The notes beneath the pieces are model-generated. The model made no database searches. It was not told where the DNA came from and worked only from the letters and a program-made list of their open reading frames with translations. A DNA stretch of 64,000 bases. It comes from Pseudopyrenochaeta lycopersici (Eukaryota > Ascomycota > Dothideomycetes > Pleosporales > Pseudopyrenochaetaceae). The stretch's first letter is position 1. Every line of letters begins with the position of its first letter. The position numbers and the translations under genes were made by a program. Positions 44,501 to 55,680 of this stretch are shown here, one piece after another. The DNA lies in contig NHZP01000002.1 in NCBI GenBank assembly GCA_003313425.1, positions 2,294,001 through 2,358,000 of the forward strand. The letters run 5' to 3'.

Positions 44501-45303
44501 ATAGTATAGCTTTCTAATTAGCTTAAGCGTTCTACGTGCGCTAAAGTAGCCTACTATATACGTATTATAGTTCTAAAATAAAATCTCTTACTTAATAGCT
44601 AGTTCTTCTAGAATATATATTCTACTATTATATCTTAAGACTTTTCTTTTATTAAGACGCTAAATAGGCGCCCTTTTACTACTTTAAGTACATTCTACAC
44701 GCATAGAGTCTATAATTTACTACTAGGTAAAGGCGTCCTCTTACTATAGTTAGTACAGAGTCTCTATCTATATTTTAAACTCTACTATTATAGGTTTACT
44801 ACTAACTAATACTCTAGCTAGTAAGCGTAGCATGTATAGTATATATTTTATAGCGCTAGTAGTAGGGACCTTTATAGTTCTATAAACTATAGTAATATAC
44901 GTTTTATACGTGCCTACTAAGCTAAGCTTAGTTATAGATTCTCTTACTCTACTATACTTTACTCTTACTAGTAGTTTATTCTATAAGGTAGGTAATAACT
45001 AGGTTAGTAATAGGTTCTCTTATATATAATCTACTCTTTATAAAGGGCTTTCTATAGAGTTTATTTTTCCTAGGTAGTACTTTACTTTAAAATTAAAAGC
45101 TCTTAGATAGATTACCTAATATACTTAATATAAGTTTAACTTCTATACTACGCGTATAAAGCGTAGGTTATTATAGTTACTTAGGACTTATATAGTGTGC
45201 TACGTACTTTAAAAGTAATGCTGCTACTACTTAAAGCTATATATAATTACTAAGAGCTCTAAATTATATATTTTATAATTTAGCTTAGCGCTCTAAAGCT
45301 TTT
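41590..45303 (-). mobile_element. 5'-truncated Gypsy retrotransposon remnant, heavily RIP-mutated
   Basis: On the minus strand, 45160-45040 reads like the end of RNase H: NLQRFIRVQKLNLYQVYQVI, then FNFKVKYYLGKTNS, with stops read as Gln. At 44190-43950 the integrase core appears as ILDKGPIFTSNF...AEIYYQL and KRKLSTAFYPQTDRQTE-like words (the TAFxPQTDGQTER motif). Reverse transcriptase and gag are absent, because the element ends abruptly at 45303 against the membrane-protein gene. No second LTR was found. The left boundary near 41590, where GC-rich CGCGCTAGCCCC words begin, is approximate. Interior AT content is very high and TAG/TAA are frequent. Confidence 0.7.
42540..43110 (+). pseudogene. 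Possible antisense ORF in the Gypsy remnant
   Basis: The plus strand has a frame broken only by TAG/TAA: VAYSLRGLYSILIRYLY, then DNTNNSNSSSSSNNKSRGSK, an acidic/Arg-rich stretch and SKSRSRGKG. It is low-complexity, so the frame choice is uncertain. It lies between the integrase and the presumed 3' end of the element, opposite to pol, as in elements B and the Copia element. No domain recognised. Confidence 0.25.
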
Positions 45304-45962
45304 TTCTCTCCCGTCAGAGCTGTGACTGCTGACCTCCTCGATATCGTCGTCGGACCCGCTGCATACATAGCTGCTGAGTTGCTTAAGGTAAGCGATCTGT
45401 TAAATTAAGGGAGATATGTCAGTTAACTAGTAGAAATGATATGCCTCTCTTGCCTAACTGTAATAGCGGACTGCAGGACAGGTTAGACAGTAGAGGTAAC
45501 AGCCAGTCCCAGGAGACTAATTATCCAGCCAGCCTTAAACAACAGATAAGCTAACATGCTAATCGCTAAACGCGAAGCCAAGTACAGCAACTCAACCCTC
45601 TTTAATAAAATGGCTCCCCCTTCTGTCTCAACACGCGGCTCCTCCTTAGCCTTAGCCAGCGCGGCAACATTCTGCTACAGGTTTTAATAAAGCGTAACCC
45701 TAAGCAAAGCAGCGGCTGAACCTCGAAGTACGACTGCTACCAAAGCGATAAAGGTTGGAGTGTACTCATACCACTTATTACTATTTGTGGGCTTTCCATC
45801 TGCGGAGAAGATGATTGCTAGCACACAGCAAATTCCGATAAGGAGAGCAACCGTTGCAACCCAAGTTGCATTTAGAACTTGCTCAAAAGGAATTCGCCCG
45901 TTTTTAGGAAACTGTGTGAATAGGGCTGTAGTTGTTTGGCGGATGCGGTTTCTCTGAGCCAT
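45304..45962 (-). pseudogene. Same membrane-protein family, copy 2: N-terminal part only
   Basis: The minus-strand ATG at 45962 (MAQRNRIRQTTTALFTQFPK) opens an N-terminal region with two helices (TWVATVALLIGICCVLAIIF and TFIALVAVVLRGSAAALLRV). After a TAA at the same position as in copy 1, the frame continues in AISMLAYLLFKAGWIIGLLG with further TAG/TAA. Similarity to copy 1 (23270-23771) is high over about 500 bases. The gene is cut at 45303 by the Gypsy remnant, so the outside domain is gone. Copy 2 keeps the start that copy 1 lost, and copy 1 keeps the end that copy 2 lost. Function unknown. Confidence 0.7.
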
Positions 45963-46330
45963 GGCGATCAGCAGGGTTTTGGGGAATTCAATTACCCAAT
46001 GGGTTGGGACAGTGCTATCTTAAAGGAGCAGACAACCCATTTTCGTTGTGCTTTTCGAGTTTTCAGCCGCAGCTGAGGTCGAAGTTGATAGCCTGGCCTA
46101 GAGCGTGGTAGGATTTGATTGATTGATTGGTTCGATCCCACTTGTTTTCAGCCGCAGCCACGCTCAGGGGCCGAGGTTTGGACAGCCGAAGCTTTTGCAG
46201 TTATAATATTGTTAAAGCTGGCGATAAAGTTGCGCATAATAGGACATAGCAATATGACGAAGTCTGTAGTCTGCTCGCTGAGTCCCTTAAGCTTATTGAG
46301 CCGCGAAAGAATGTGTTCATAGTTAGATTT
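45963..46330. other. Upstream region of membrane-protein copy 2
   Basis: It contains a short GATT repeat (46115-46128) and two copies of TTTTCAGCCGCAGC (46059-46072 and 46145-46158), flanking about 75 bases. No gene recognised. Confidence 0.45.
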
Positions 46331-46335
46331 GTTAC

Positions 46336-46517
46336 TGTTGCAGACAACGCGCCGTGACGTACCGCGCTCTGGGTACAGCAACAGATTTCCACGCTCAACC
46401 TCCAGCCTGTGCGCTGGCCTCTGCGGTGGACTGTGCTTAATTAGACAAAATACTAGCTCCTACGAACTTCCTGAATAGATCACCCACCGTCGCCCAGCTC
46501 CTTGTTTTTCTTCCACG
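46336..46517 (+). mobile_element. Solo LTR of the Copia family (short variant), TSD GTTAC
   Basis: It starts TGTTGCAGACAACGCG, ends TTCCACG (consensus CCACA), and is flanked by GTTAC on both sides (46331-46335 and 46518-46522). In reverse complement it matches the solo LTR at 221-441 over most of its length, including GAGGTTGAGCGTGGAAATCT. Confidence 0.85.
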
Positions 46518-46619
46518 GTTACTGAGTAACAGATAGAATGCCGCACATACACATGCTAGTGTATAAGAAGTAAGCTTACAGGCTACCTATTATAAGGGTT
46601 CCAGCAGTAGAGCGGCTAT

Positions 46620-46868
46620 TGTAATGGGCTGCACCGTTTGAACAAGAGAGGCTTCGCTACTATCGCACGGGGAAGGAACTCCTTAATCTCCTCTGCCCCC
46701 TTACTTATAAGCTCGAACGAGTTAGTAGCTAGAGGAGCACGCTCCTCCTCACTCGTACGAACATATATATATATCCTCCAAGGATACCTGTGACCTCTTC
46801 TCTATCTTTCTCCTTCTGTAATATAAAACAAATGCACACTCGTTAGTTAGGCCTCTTCGCCCATAACA
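46620..46868 (+). mobile_element. Solo LTR of the element B family
   Basis: It starts TGTAATGGGCTGCACC and ends CGCCCATAACA; 249 bases, in the same orientation as the LTR at 18378-18627. Flanks GCTAT (46615-46619) and GTTAT (46869-46873) look like a target duplication with one C/T difference. CA/TG words are largely kept. Confidence 0.85.
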
Positions 46869-46873
46869 GTTAT

Positions 46874-48307
46874 TAATAGTAGTCGTAGAGAATATAGGCA
46901 TAATCTAGTCCCCGAAGTTTAGATCTTTTACATCTACCTAAATTAAACTTATTAATTTCCGCGCGGAGAGGCTGTAGTTAGTATATTTATACTACTAAGG
47001 TTTTCTATTATAAGTTGTTTCTTTCCCTAGCATGCTATAAAGTAGTTACGCAGTTCTTTAGTAGTTTTAATAATAAAGAAGTTTAGCTGTAAGACGATAG
47101 TGAACTAGATGTTATTAGGGCAGATAGGAAGATTGTAGTAATAGCTATATACATACTATACTGTGTGCATAAAGCTATTAGTAGATAGAGTAAAGTGTAA
47201 ATCTTAGAACAAATTATTAGAGAGAGAGCTATAAACAATGTGCTTACTTTATTTTACTTCTTTGCTGCAGCGTTCGGCGACGAGATAATCCCTAGAGTCG
47301 ACCTTTTTCCTAGCCTAGGCCTTAGACTTTATGGTCTGCGATTTTGAAAGTGACGGGCATGCTGTGCAATGTTTGGTGGTGAGTCGTAAGGGGACGGAAA
47401 GCCTAGAGTTTCCAAGCGAGTTTAAATACTTATAACTACTTGTCCTGCAACGGTACCTGAATTGACGTGGACTATGGCTGCTGCCTTAAGCTTATGTAAT
47501 TTCCGTGGTTCGATTAAGGGCAGCCAATCCTCTGAAATACACAGCGGGGCAACTACGCATCAGCCCACTGGTGCTTCATTTTCGATACTCGAGTCGATGA
47601 AGACCTTCTGCTAATCGGCAGGTGTCCAGTTCTTGGATGGCTGAAATTTACAATGTCACCAAACCTTGATACAAATCAAAATGTGCATAGGTGGACCACT
47701 TGCAAGCACCGATAGGCTTCCCCCAAGGTTCTCTACGCGATGAGATTGGGCAACCCTTAAAGTCCATGGTTTTGCTGCATACACATCATTGTTCTGATTT
47801 GCCCTGCCAAAGATCACCTCGCTGCTGTCGTTTGATCGCGGTCAATCTGTAATGGCGATACTTTTACATGTTCTATGCATGTAAGTACCGCCTTGCATGT
47901 CCACTGTCCACCTACAGAACGTCAGTCTAATACGCGATCAGTCTCCTAATCCTACTTACACCATTGTCATATCTCCCACTACACAAGGGACTATTCATTC
48001 TTCGATCAGCAAATGGCACCTAAGTCACAGCTGCTCTGCTGCTCGCTCTCTGCGCCCAGTCACAAATCGCAACTATGTATTATCTCTAAGCATGCCATCC
48101 ATTCAAGTGACACGGACATGTGGTACCCAAGTCACCACTGTCTCTCGACTACCCCAACCCGGTGCAGCTCCTCTTGCAATGGATATGCTCATTACCCCTG
48201 TACGTATATTTTCTCGACGATCCATGGCAAAGTATTTCTGACCAGTGCATCTTTCGCACAGCCTGGCATTTCTCCTCGTAGTGCGCACGTGCGCACAAAC
48301 TGATCCC
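46874..48307. other. Intergenic, degenerate left half
   Basis: 46874-47280 is TpA-rich and looks like an old RIP-mutated repeat. 47280-48307 has normal composition but no frame with recognisable features on either strand. Confidence 0.4.
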
Positions 48308-48844
48308 CAGCACGGTCCGACAACAGCGACATAAACAAAGACAGATGATAGCACCTTCCTACCCAACAAGACGGCAGTCACACTGCTCACTCTTCACGCT
48401 AGCCTCTGTGTCTTCTGGGCGATCCTCGGCGGTCAGTCAAAAGTCGGTTGGGCTGAACTTCCCTTCGTCACAATCATGGGCATCAACGAATATTTTATTA
48501 ATTCCGTCATCACGATCGCAACCGGCGTTGCTTTCGCTCTTCAGATCGGCACTGTTAGGGAAACCTAAGACCCGTCAGCGTTTAATCAGACAACATTGCT
48601 ACTACAAGCTGTCATTTTCTTGTCTCCTGCAGTGTCGTGGCCGTTCAGGATCAAGGTACCGCAGAATTTGAGGCCTCAAGGCAACTGGTGGCTTGTGGAA
48701 GAGAGTTATCCTCTTATAGGCTGGACGTGCATTAACAGTGCTGCCATTGCGATCAGCTAGGGCATCGTGCTGTATGCTGCCTCTACAAGAGCCTACAGCA
48801 GAGTTGAGCCAGACAGAGAAATACAAGCCTTGCTGGCTACATAG
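48308..48844 (+). pseudogene. Possible decayed multi-pass membrane protein
   Basis: One plus-strand frame runs from about 48308 to TAG at 48842-48844 with only two internal stops, TAA 48566 and TAG 48758, both at places where a Gln codon would fit. It shows hydrophobic helices (VTLLTLHASLCVFWAILGG, YFINSVITIATGVAFALQIG, LLLQAVIFLSPAVSWPF and TCINSAAIAIS). No start codon was identified and no family recognised. The alternative is chance openness over about 180 codons. Confidence 0.35.
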
Positions 48845-49700
48845 AGGACAGAGACTCGGCATTTGTATGACTTGCAGTATCTTAATTAGATTTTGAAGAT
48901 GAATCAGGCGGATGTTATGTAAAAGTACATTAGGGTAACGAGCGTAGCAATATACCTTTAGGTTATGAGAAAGGCTAGTAAAATTTCGGGCTTGCACAAG
49001 TTAAAAAAGTTACTCTATTAAGACTCACTAAAGTTTATGCGAAATTTAAGTAGCTAACTTGCGTCTCGGCCAGTCCGGATTTTCAATGTCGTCCATTTTC
49101 AGCGACAATAACCTCCAATTTCGTATGGAATTTTTATCTGGGTAATATTCCATATGCAAGAGGTGTTACCTCGCTGAGCTCTCTGAGACATTGCTTGAAG
49201 TTGGTAGCTAGAGGAAGTGTTGTAGAGAAGAAGACAATAACCAGAGCCTCATGAAAGATAATGTAAGTACTCTTAGGCTACAGGTTTCAAGTGCTGCAGC
49301 GGCTGAATGCTTGTGGTGGCGATGGAACCAGCTGAATTCGAAGTGGTGGCTAAGTTGGGGTCGCGAGGTCAACCCCGCCAGCTTGTGTGTCCAAACATAC
49401 CTTCACTAAGGACATTTTAGCGAAAATGTCTCAAAGTTACGTCCCCTAACCAGGTTTTAATTCGTGACAGCCGCGTATTCACAGCCCTTGAAGCCTAGTA
49501 TAATCCACACCCATACATCGTCATGTGGGTACAAGTTGTTCGAGTTGAATGAAGAGAATTAGTCCTGCCATGTCTTAAATAAAAATAGGTACAGCACTTG
49601 GACCGCAGTGGGTTGAGATATGTAAATATAAATCACGACTTACACAGTACCGTCGTGAAAATAAACAACTTCAATCCGACTATTTCTTGAAACAAGCACA
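48845..49700. other. Upstream region of the astacin gene
   Basis: No coding frame is supported. A short AT-rich segment at 49570-49640 (TAAATAAAAATAG, ATATGTAAATATAAATC) precedes the ATG at 49701 and could hold the core promoter (inference). Confidence 0.45.
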
Positions 49701-51205
49701 ATGGCAGCTCAAAAAGTTGGTTTTCTCATTTTAAACTGCCTACTTCATGCAGCCTACGGCACTCCAGTTGATCCTATTGTAACAGATGTCGCAGTAAATG
49801 CCAGTTTCACTCCACTGCCAACCACAACATCAAACCCTGGTTCTAGTCAAGCTACCGATTTTATTTTTACTCAAGGGCCAATAACATCAGCAGCCGTTGA
49901 AGGGCCGGCAGTGTTATCAGTCAATATCTATACAACTCTAGAAATCTATGCTGGGCCTGCTGGTCCACAAGCAACACAAACTGACAGCAACTGCAACGCC
50001 ACCGCAGCGTATACTGCCAAGAAAACTGTTGCATACTTTGTCACCGAGCACGGAAATGCTGTGATTGATGGCGATATCATCTTTGGCACTGAAGCTGAGA
50101 TACTCAGAGCGGCAGTCAACCCCTCAATACGCAAGAGAGCATTTTCCCTGATTGCTAGTTCACCTCAAAAATGGCCCGGAGGCATAGTTTACTACAAATG
50201 GGATGCCAATCTGCCCGAAACACATAAGAATTATTTTCTTGCCGGCGCTGCGGAATGGACTAACAGGCTCCCGTTCCTCAGATTCGTCAACGACCCAGAT
50301 AACACTAGCGGTAAAGCCAGAACTGTCAAAGCGTCTAGCGGCAATCGCTCTAGGGTTGGCTGCTGCAACGGAGATATTGAGCTGTGCCCTAGTTGCAATC
50401 CGCGGAGCGCAAGACACGAAATTGGTCATAGTGAGTTCCGCAACTTGTTCCCTCCAGAAATGATATCACTAACAAAAACCTTTCAAAAGCCCTGGGTCTA
50501 ATCCACGAACACCAGCGACCGGATCGTAATACCTACGTCGACTTTGTGTGCGATGCCAGCCCTTGCAGCTCTGAGGTAGAAAACAATATTGCGATAGAAG
50601 AGGGAAATGGCCGCAACTGGGCTGGTTCGTACGACTTAAACTCTTTGATGCACTACGGAGACGGCTGCATCGGGGATAACACGGATCCTCACAACTGCTT
50701 CTCAATCGTGCCTATGGCTGGTGTAGTTTTTAACGGCCCTGCGCAATACCCGTCAAAACTTGATGCGCAACGTGTATGCGAGCTGTACTACGAAGATTGC
50801 CACAGCATCTGTGGTGACGGCATCTTAACGCCGGGTGTCGAAGACTGTGATGACGGTAACAATGTAGATGGCGACTCTTGTTCAGCAAATTGCAAAGGTG
50901 GACCAAAGTGCGTGCCGACATGCGAGCCGCTCCCCCCGAACAACCTTTGCGGAACCCGTGCGACATGCACTGTCTTCAACCCATCTATTACATCTACACA
51001 CAGTGGTCAGACCTTTTGTATGTGTCAGGCTGGATACAGGGGCACTGGTCTGGATTTAAGTGGTAACGACCAGTATCGTATGACCTGGAGCAACTCCTTT
51101 GGAGGGCAAACTCATAGAGTATTTGTGCGACCTGGACAGGATTGCGAGGAGCTCTGTGGTGATAATAACTGCTTAGAGGTGCCACTACAGGATACTTGTC
51201 GCTAA
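49701..51205 (+). CDS. Secreted astacin-family (M12A) zinc metalloprotease with Cys-rich tail
   Basis: Two exons, 49701-50430 and 50490-51205, are joined across a 59-base intron (branch CACTAAC). The spliced length of 1446 bases (481 residues) is in frame. A signal peptide (MAAQKVGFLILNCLLHAAYG) precedes a prodomain of about 130 residues. The intron splits the zinc site, which after splicing reads HEIGHTLGLIHEHQRPDR at residue 239, the astacin HExxHxxGxxHExxRxD signature. The Met-turn SLMHYG follows at about residue 295. The C-terminal part has a CGDGILTPGVEDCDDGNN motif like the Cys-rich DUF4215 repeat, and an EGF-like CMCQAGYRGTG. Role: extracellular protein cleavage. Astacins are common in animals and bacteria but patchy in fungi. 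No lesion seen. Confidence 0.9.
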
Positions 51206-52780
51206 GCGCAGTTTGTACTATATTTATGTGCTTTATTAACGTCCATCCCTGCGTAACGGAAACCCCACCGTGGCGGAACGCAGGCAGTACTTTCCATCAT
51301 AACAACATCAAAACGACTGCGGACTTGGCACCCCGTAACGGTGACGTTGGAGTGGTAGGAAGGGTATGGGTGGTCGAGAATATCCGCGCCACCTCACTTT
51401 ACTCCTATACACAAGAACCATCTGTCCCCAGAGACCTACTATTTTCCTTGTGTCTACTACCTAAAATCTAGAAAATGATTCTTCTACATGAACGCTGTAC
51501 TTCTGGGCTCGTAGAGGCGCTTTGCCTCGTGTGTCGCGACCGCTACACTTTTAGTCTCCCCCTAATGTTCAGCTCTTGTTTATGCTAGCTTGCCTTGGTG
51601 TGGTTAGGGTTTAGGGTGTATTTTTAAAGTCCGATGCACTTTCGTATTGTGATGCCGCCCACGAGGTTCCTAAGTGGCCTTGTTTTGTGGTGTGACCTGC
51701 CGCCGAAACGTACCATTTCGTCCTGACGCAGCTCCATAAGAGTAATGCTTTGCTCGGACGTGCCATCGAGGCTACTAAATATAAGAGCTCTCGCGCGAAT
51801 CTCCTCAGACTTTGTCCGGTGTGTCGAAGTGGCCCCACTCCTTCAACCCAGGGTGGGGCGACAGTGGACGACGCTATCTGTTAATGTGCAGTATTGTGCG
51901 GCACCAATAGTAGCAGCATGCTGAGTGTCTGCAGTGATTTGTGTAACAGTGACGCCGTTCAGTCGAGGGCTCGTCGAAGTGAGATGTCGCAAACATGTTT
52001 TGTGATGGGTTTCACAAAACCCAGTCCTCGCTGTTAATCGCGTTTTCAGCGTGATCAGTTGTCCATGCGGGGTAAGGCGAATGTGAAGGTGACGGCTATC
52101 TCGTCCTTTAACAGGTACAGTTTTGGGTTCTAATTAAACGCCACTGGTGGTACTTAGAACAACAACACAGACAGTATCAATCAATTCCCTAGGGTTACAG
52201 TTAATTGGACTATGCATCTCGATAAACTTAATAGGAATCGCGAGTCAGTATTAATGTTATCGTAAATTATCTACGATAAAAAAGATCCGAAAACACCCTG
52301 AAGTACCAGAAGCTCTTAGTCTTAGCTTGTAGATAAATTGCGGTATTTACTAATGCGCAGCCAAGCCGTTTCGAGACATCATTGCCCCGTACCGTACGGC
52401 CTGGGCCACAGATTGATGAAGTAGTGGCTATTGGATTACTGCTACTATTCCACAACTATATCATCTAGCCAGCACACTCCTTCTTCGATAGTCCATTCCG
52501 CCGTCATCCACGGATGGCTCGCTGACCAGCCAGCTTCGTCTTACTCTCCTCGATCCCAAAAACGCGCTCGTAGCCCATTCTACTGAGTGCCACAACCCAA
52601 GAAACTTCGACCGCTTAAGTCTACAAATACGAATATTAACTGTTGCGTGCCATAGTGTAAGGATGGTAAGGAACAATGGTCCCTGATCAGAGAAACTCGC
52701 CGCACGGACAACGATGCCTAGCAAGACTGGCCATGAAGTCCACTTCCTAAACTAGGGTCGTCTACAATAATGTACTAAAT
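51206..52780. other. Intergenic, no gene recognised
   Basis: Composition is normal and CA/TG are kept. Short open frames on both strands (for example minus 52724-52461) show no signal peptide, domain or splice pattern that I can support. Confidence 0.4.
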
Positions 52781-54322
52781 AATCCAGCGTAGTGTGGTGC
52801 GAGGTATATTTGTGCCTCTTAGGCACTTTAAAAGTTTACTACGAGACAGTGCCTACTGGTAACTGGGTAGGAAATATTCTAGGACACGTGCAGAATAGAC
52901 TTAATAATACTTAAGTTGGCCTTTTACAAGGAGTTTATAGATTACCCCTTTAGTCTCAACCTTACAGGGGGCACTATAGTACACAAGTAGTGCATTAGAA
53001 AATATAGCTAAGTGCAGATTACTCTGTTTATATGCTAAAATAGAGAATAAAACAATAGATCCTCTACTACTTTAAGTATATATTTACTTTTAAAACTTTC
53101 TAATTAAGTAACTCTTTAAACTTAGCTTATATATAATACTTCTAAGTATTTCTTTTAGTCTTAGTGCTTTTACTTAACTAATAGTATTATTTAATTAATA
53201 GGTGAATCTTAAGTCTACTTACTAAAGCTTAAGAATTTTTTTTAGTTTACTTTTACTTTTACTTTTTTTTAACTTTCTTTATTAACTTAATAGTAGATAG
53301 CTTTAATAATAAAAAGATTTTTAACTAGTAGCTTAAATTTAAAGCTTATTAAAGAGATACTATAGTAGCTAAAGTATAAGTAGCTTATAAGTAACTTAAA
53401 AAAATGTTTTATAAATACTAACAAAAGAACAAAAATTAAGCTATAAAAAATTTAGAACTAGTTATTTTAAAAACCTTTATTATTAAAAATATAAAATACT
53501 TTAACTTTATATTAATAAGCTCTTATATTAACTTATTAACTAAAAAAGTTAACTTATATTTTTTCTTTAATAATATAATATAGTATACGATAAAAGCTTA
53601 ATAAATATAACTATATAAAAAAGCTACTAATTTAAGTCTTCTTAAAAACTTTAATAACTATCTACTTTTAAATAACTTTCTAAGTTTACTAGTATTTATA
53701 AGTTTAAGTCTACTTACTTTTATTTAGTAATTAGTACTTTTAAGTATAAAGCTTATACAAAACTACTTTAGTAAGTTCTTAAGTGTTACGCTTATATAAC
53801 TTACTTACTTATTAATACTATTTAAGTATACTTTATATACTTTTAAGAAAAATAAGAAGTTATTAAAAGTATACTATTTTAATACTTTTACTTAAAAGTA
53901 AGAACTAACTAAATAATAATATAGCTTACTTAATAAAAAGATAAGCTAGTTAAAGAATATAATAAGCTTAGTAATTAGTAAAATAAGCTTATTACTAACT
54001 ATAAGTCTTTAAAAAGTTTATTATAAGAAGTTAAGAATAAGTATAACTTTATATTATATAACTATTTATTATCTAGCTCTCTTAAAGTTTTAAGCTTTAC
54101 TAAACTTACTATATTATAGCTAGCTCTAAAAGCTATAAGTAAGCTTATACTAAGAAAAATAAGTATACTTATATAAATCTTCTTATAAAGTAATATAGTA
54201 AGTAGTATCTTTAATAAGTTTAGTTTATTTTAGTAAGTTCTACTTTTAACTAACTTTCTTCTTACTTATAAATACTAAATATTTTTAGGTAATATAGTAA
54301 TACTAAGCTTTTATTTAACTAA
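52781..54322. repeat. AT-rich RIP-mutated block, left of the Copia element
   Basis: From about 53040 the sequence is almost free of CA, TG and GC-rich words and is dominated by TTA, TAA, AAG and CTT. It continues on the other side of the Copia insertion at 61713. It is a very old repeat into which the Copia element jumped; the original element type cannot be told. Confidence 0.6.
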
Positions 54323-54327
54323 GCTCT

Positions 54328-54692
54328 TGTGGAGGAAAAAGGGAGAGCTTGGCAACAGTTACCCAGGTGATCTATGAGATGGACCACTGTTTTGTCTAGG
54401 AGGCTTTGAGAGCCAGCTATATAAAGGAGAGCTGAGCACGGCCTATTACAGGGGCCATTGTACGGTAGGAGCGTGAGCAGCGTGTACGCGTGCGCGTGCG
54501 CGCACGTGAGTCTACCTTCAGGTGTCTCCTGCGTGAGCTTGCCCATCAGCTTGCACGTGAGCGTGCACGTGAGCGCGCACGTGAGCGCGCCCTTGACTGC
54601 ACGCAGAAGTACGTGTCTCTCCAGGGTAAGCTCCTACGTCAGCGCGCACGTGAGCCTACCGTACCCCAGGTCACAGCGCGTTGTTTGCAACA
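54328..54692 (-). repeat. 3' LTR of the Copia element
   Basis: Reads TGTGGAGGAAAAAGG...TTTGCAACA on the plus strand. It carries about five CACGTG palindromes between 54500 and 54655 and keeps most CA/TG words. It matches solo LTRs at 5752-6154 (inverted), 221-441 and 46336-46517. Confidence 0.93.
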
Positions 54693-54855
54693 CACCCCCC
54701 AGGTGGGCAGCTCGGGCTGCTCAACTGACCAATCAGCGCGTTGTGCTCAATATCCCCCTTCACCTCCGTTTTCTGCTTGAGATCAATTCCCACCTTCACC
54801 TTCAAAAAATGGCCTCATATAGCGCGCCTCGCGCGCTCCTCAGCTCCATTTCTTC

Positions 54856-54990
54856 AACAACAGCAGCACCAACAGCAACAACAGCAGCACCAACAGCAAC
54901 AACAGCAGCACCAACAGCAACAACAGCAGCACCAACAGCAACAACAGCAGCACCAACAGCAACAACAGCAACACCACCACCACCACCATC
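54856..54990 (+). repeat. 21-bp CAA/CAG minisatellite
   Basis: About five copies of a unit close to ACAACAGCAGCACCAACAGCA, followed by a CAC run, just before the ATG at 54991. On the plus strand it codes Gln/His, Thr/Ala/Pro or Asn/Ser depending on the frame. It shows no RIP, although it is full of CpA sites. Confidence 0.85.
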
Positions 54991-55565
54991 ATGCCTGCTG
55001 TAAGTCACTGCGCGCGAGCTTGGGATCATACTGATTTATATAGTCCAAAGCCAAAATCGCCGCTCGCGCCCGCGCCCAAAAGGCTCGTGAGACCCGCTCC
55101 GCCGCCTCCAGGCCCAACTCTGCTGTTGGCGCCGCCGCCCCCGTCGTGCCCGCGCCCGCGCCCACGCCCACTCCCGCGCCCTCGCTGCCTCCCTTGGTGC
55201 CCGGTTTCCTCTCTGGGGTCGAGGAGGCAGCTCGTAACGGTGGTAAAACACCTGATCGAGCTGCTCTCCTCGCCGCCGCCGATCGCGCCGCCTCCGCCCT
55301 GGCCAAAGCCCAGGCTGACGCCGCCGCCTCCGCCGCCGCGCTCGAGCGCGCGCGTGCCCGCACGCCTCCTGTGGTTCCTCAAGATCCACAGGAGGTCGTG
55401 CGCACTCCCCGGTTGCGTACCCAGGGAGCACTCCGCTCTGCGCTGTGCCTTCGGTGCGTGAGGAGCGCGCTCTCTGGGCACTCCTCTAGGGAGTGCCACA
55501 ACAACTCTAGTAGTAGTCGGCGCTGCTTCTGTTGTGCCTCCGGGCATAATTACGTCCCTAGGTAA
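54991..55565 (+). CDS. Antisense ORF of the Copia element: Ala/Pro-rich protein with zinc-knuckle-like end
   Basis: Proposed exons are 54991-54999 and 55044-55565, with a 44-base intron (GTAAGT...ACTGAT...TATAG); the frame stays open to TAG/TAA at 55566. The alternative start is the plain open frame beginning near 55044. The protein has basic Ala/Arg helices (SKAKIAARARAQKARETRSA), a Pro/Ala run, a further Ala-rich helix, and a Cys/His end with CLRCVRSALSGHSSREC and CFCCASGHN, which resemble gag zinc knuckles. It is on the strand opposite to pol, between RNase H and the 3' LTR. The segment is very GC-rich and free of RIP, unlike the rest of the element. Function unknown; nucleic-acid binding is an inference from the Cys/His motifs. 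Confidence 0.5.
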
Positions 55566-55680
55566 GCTCTATTCTACAACAGGCTTAGTTACTAAGCTAA
55601 TTCTTTATATATAGCCCCCCTATTATTCTTAACTTTTCGCTGCGCCTTATAAAGGCGATTAAAAAGAACAATACTAAAGT

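Noticed and set aside
46110..46145. tRNA-like GGTTCGATCCC word
   Set aside because: No acceptor, D or anticodon arms can be folded around it; it follows a GATT repeat.
52461..52724. 87-residue minus-strand open frame
   Set aside because: No start context, splice partner or family motif; composition is like surrounding intergenic DNA.
54458..55034. Poly-Gln and Thr-Ala-Pro repeat proteins across the minisatellite
   Set aside because: All three frames of the 21-base repeat are open, and the ATG at 54991 with the downstream Cys/His frame is a simpler coding model.
55026..55547. Gly/Arg-rich minus-strand open frames across the GC-rich part of the Copia element
   Set aside because: They are the complement of the plus-strand Ala/Pro-rich frame, with low-complexity Gly runs and no Cys/His or other motif.
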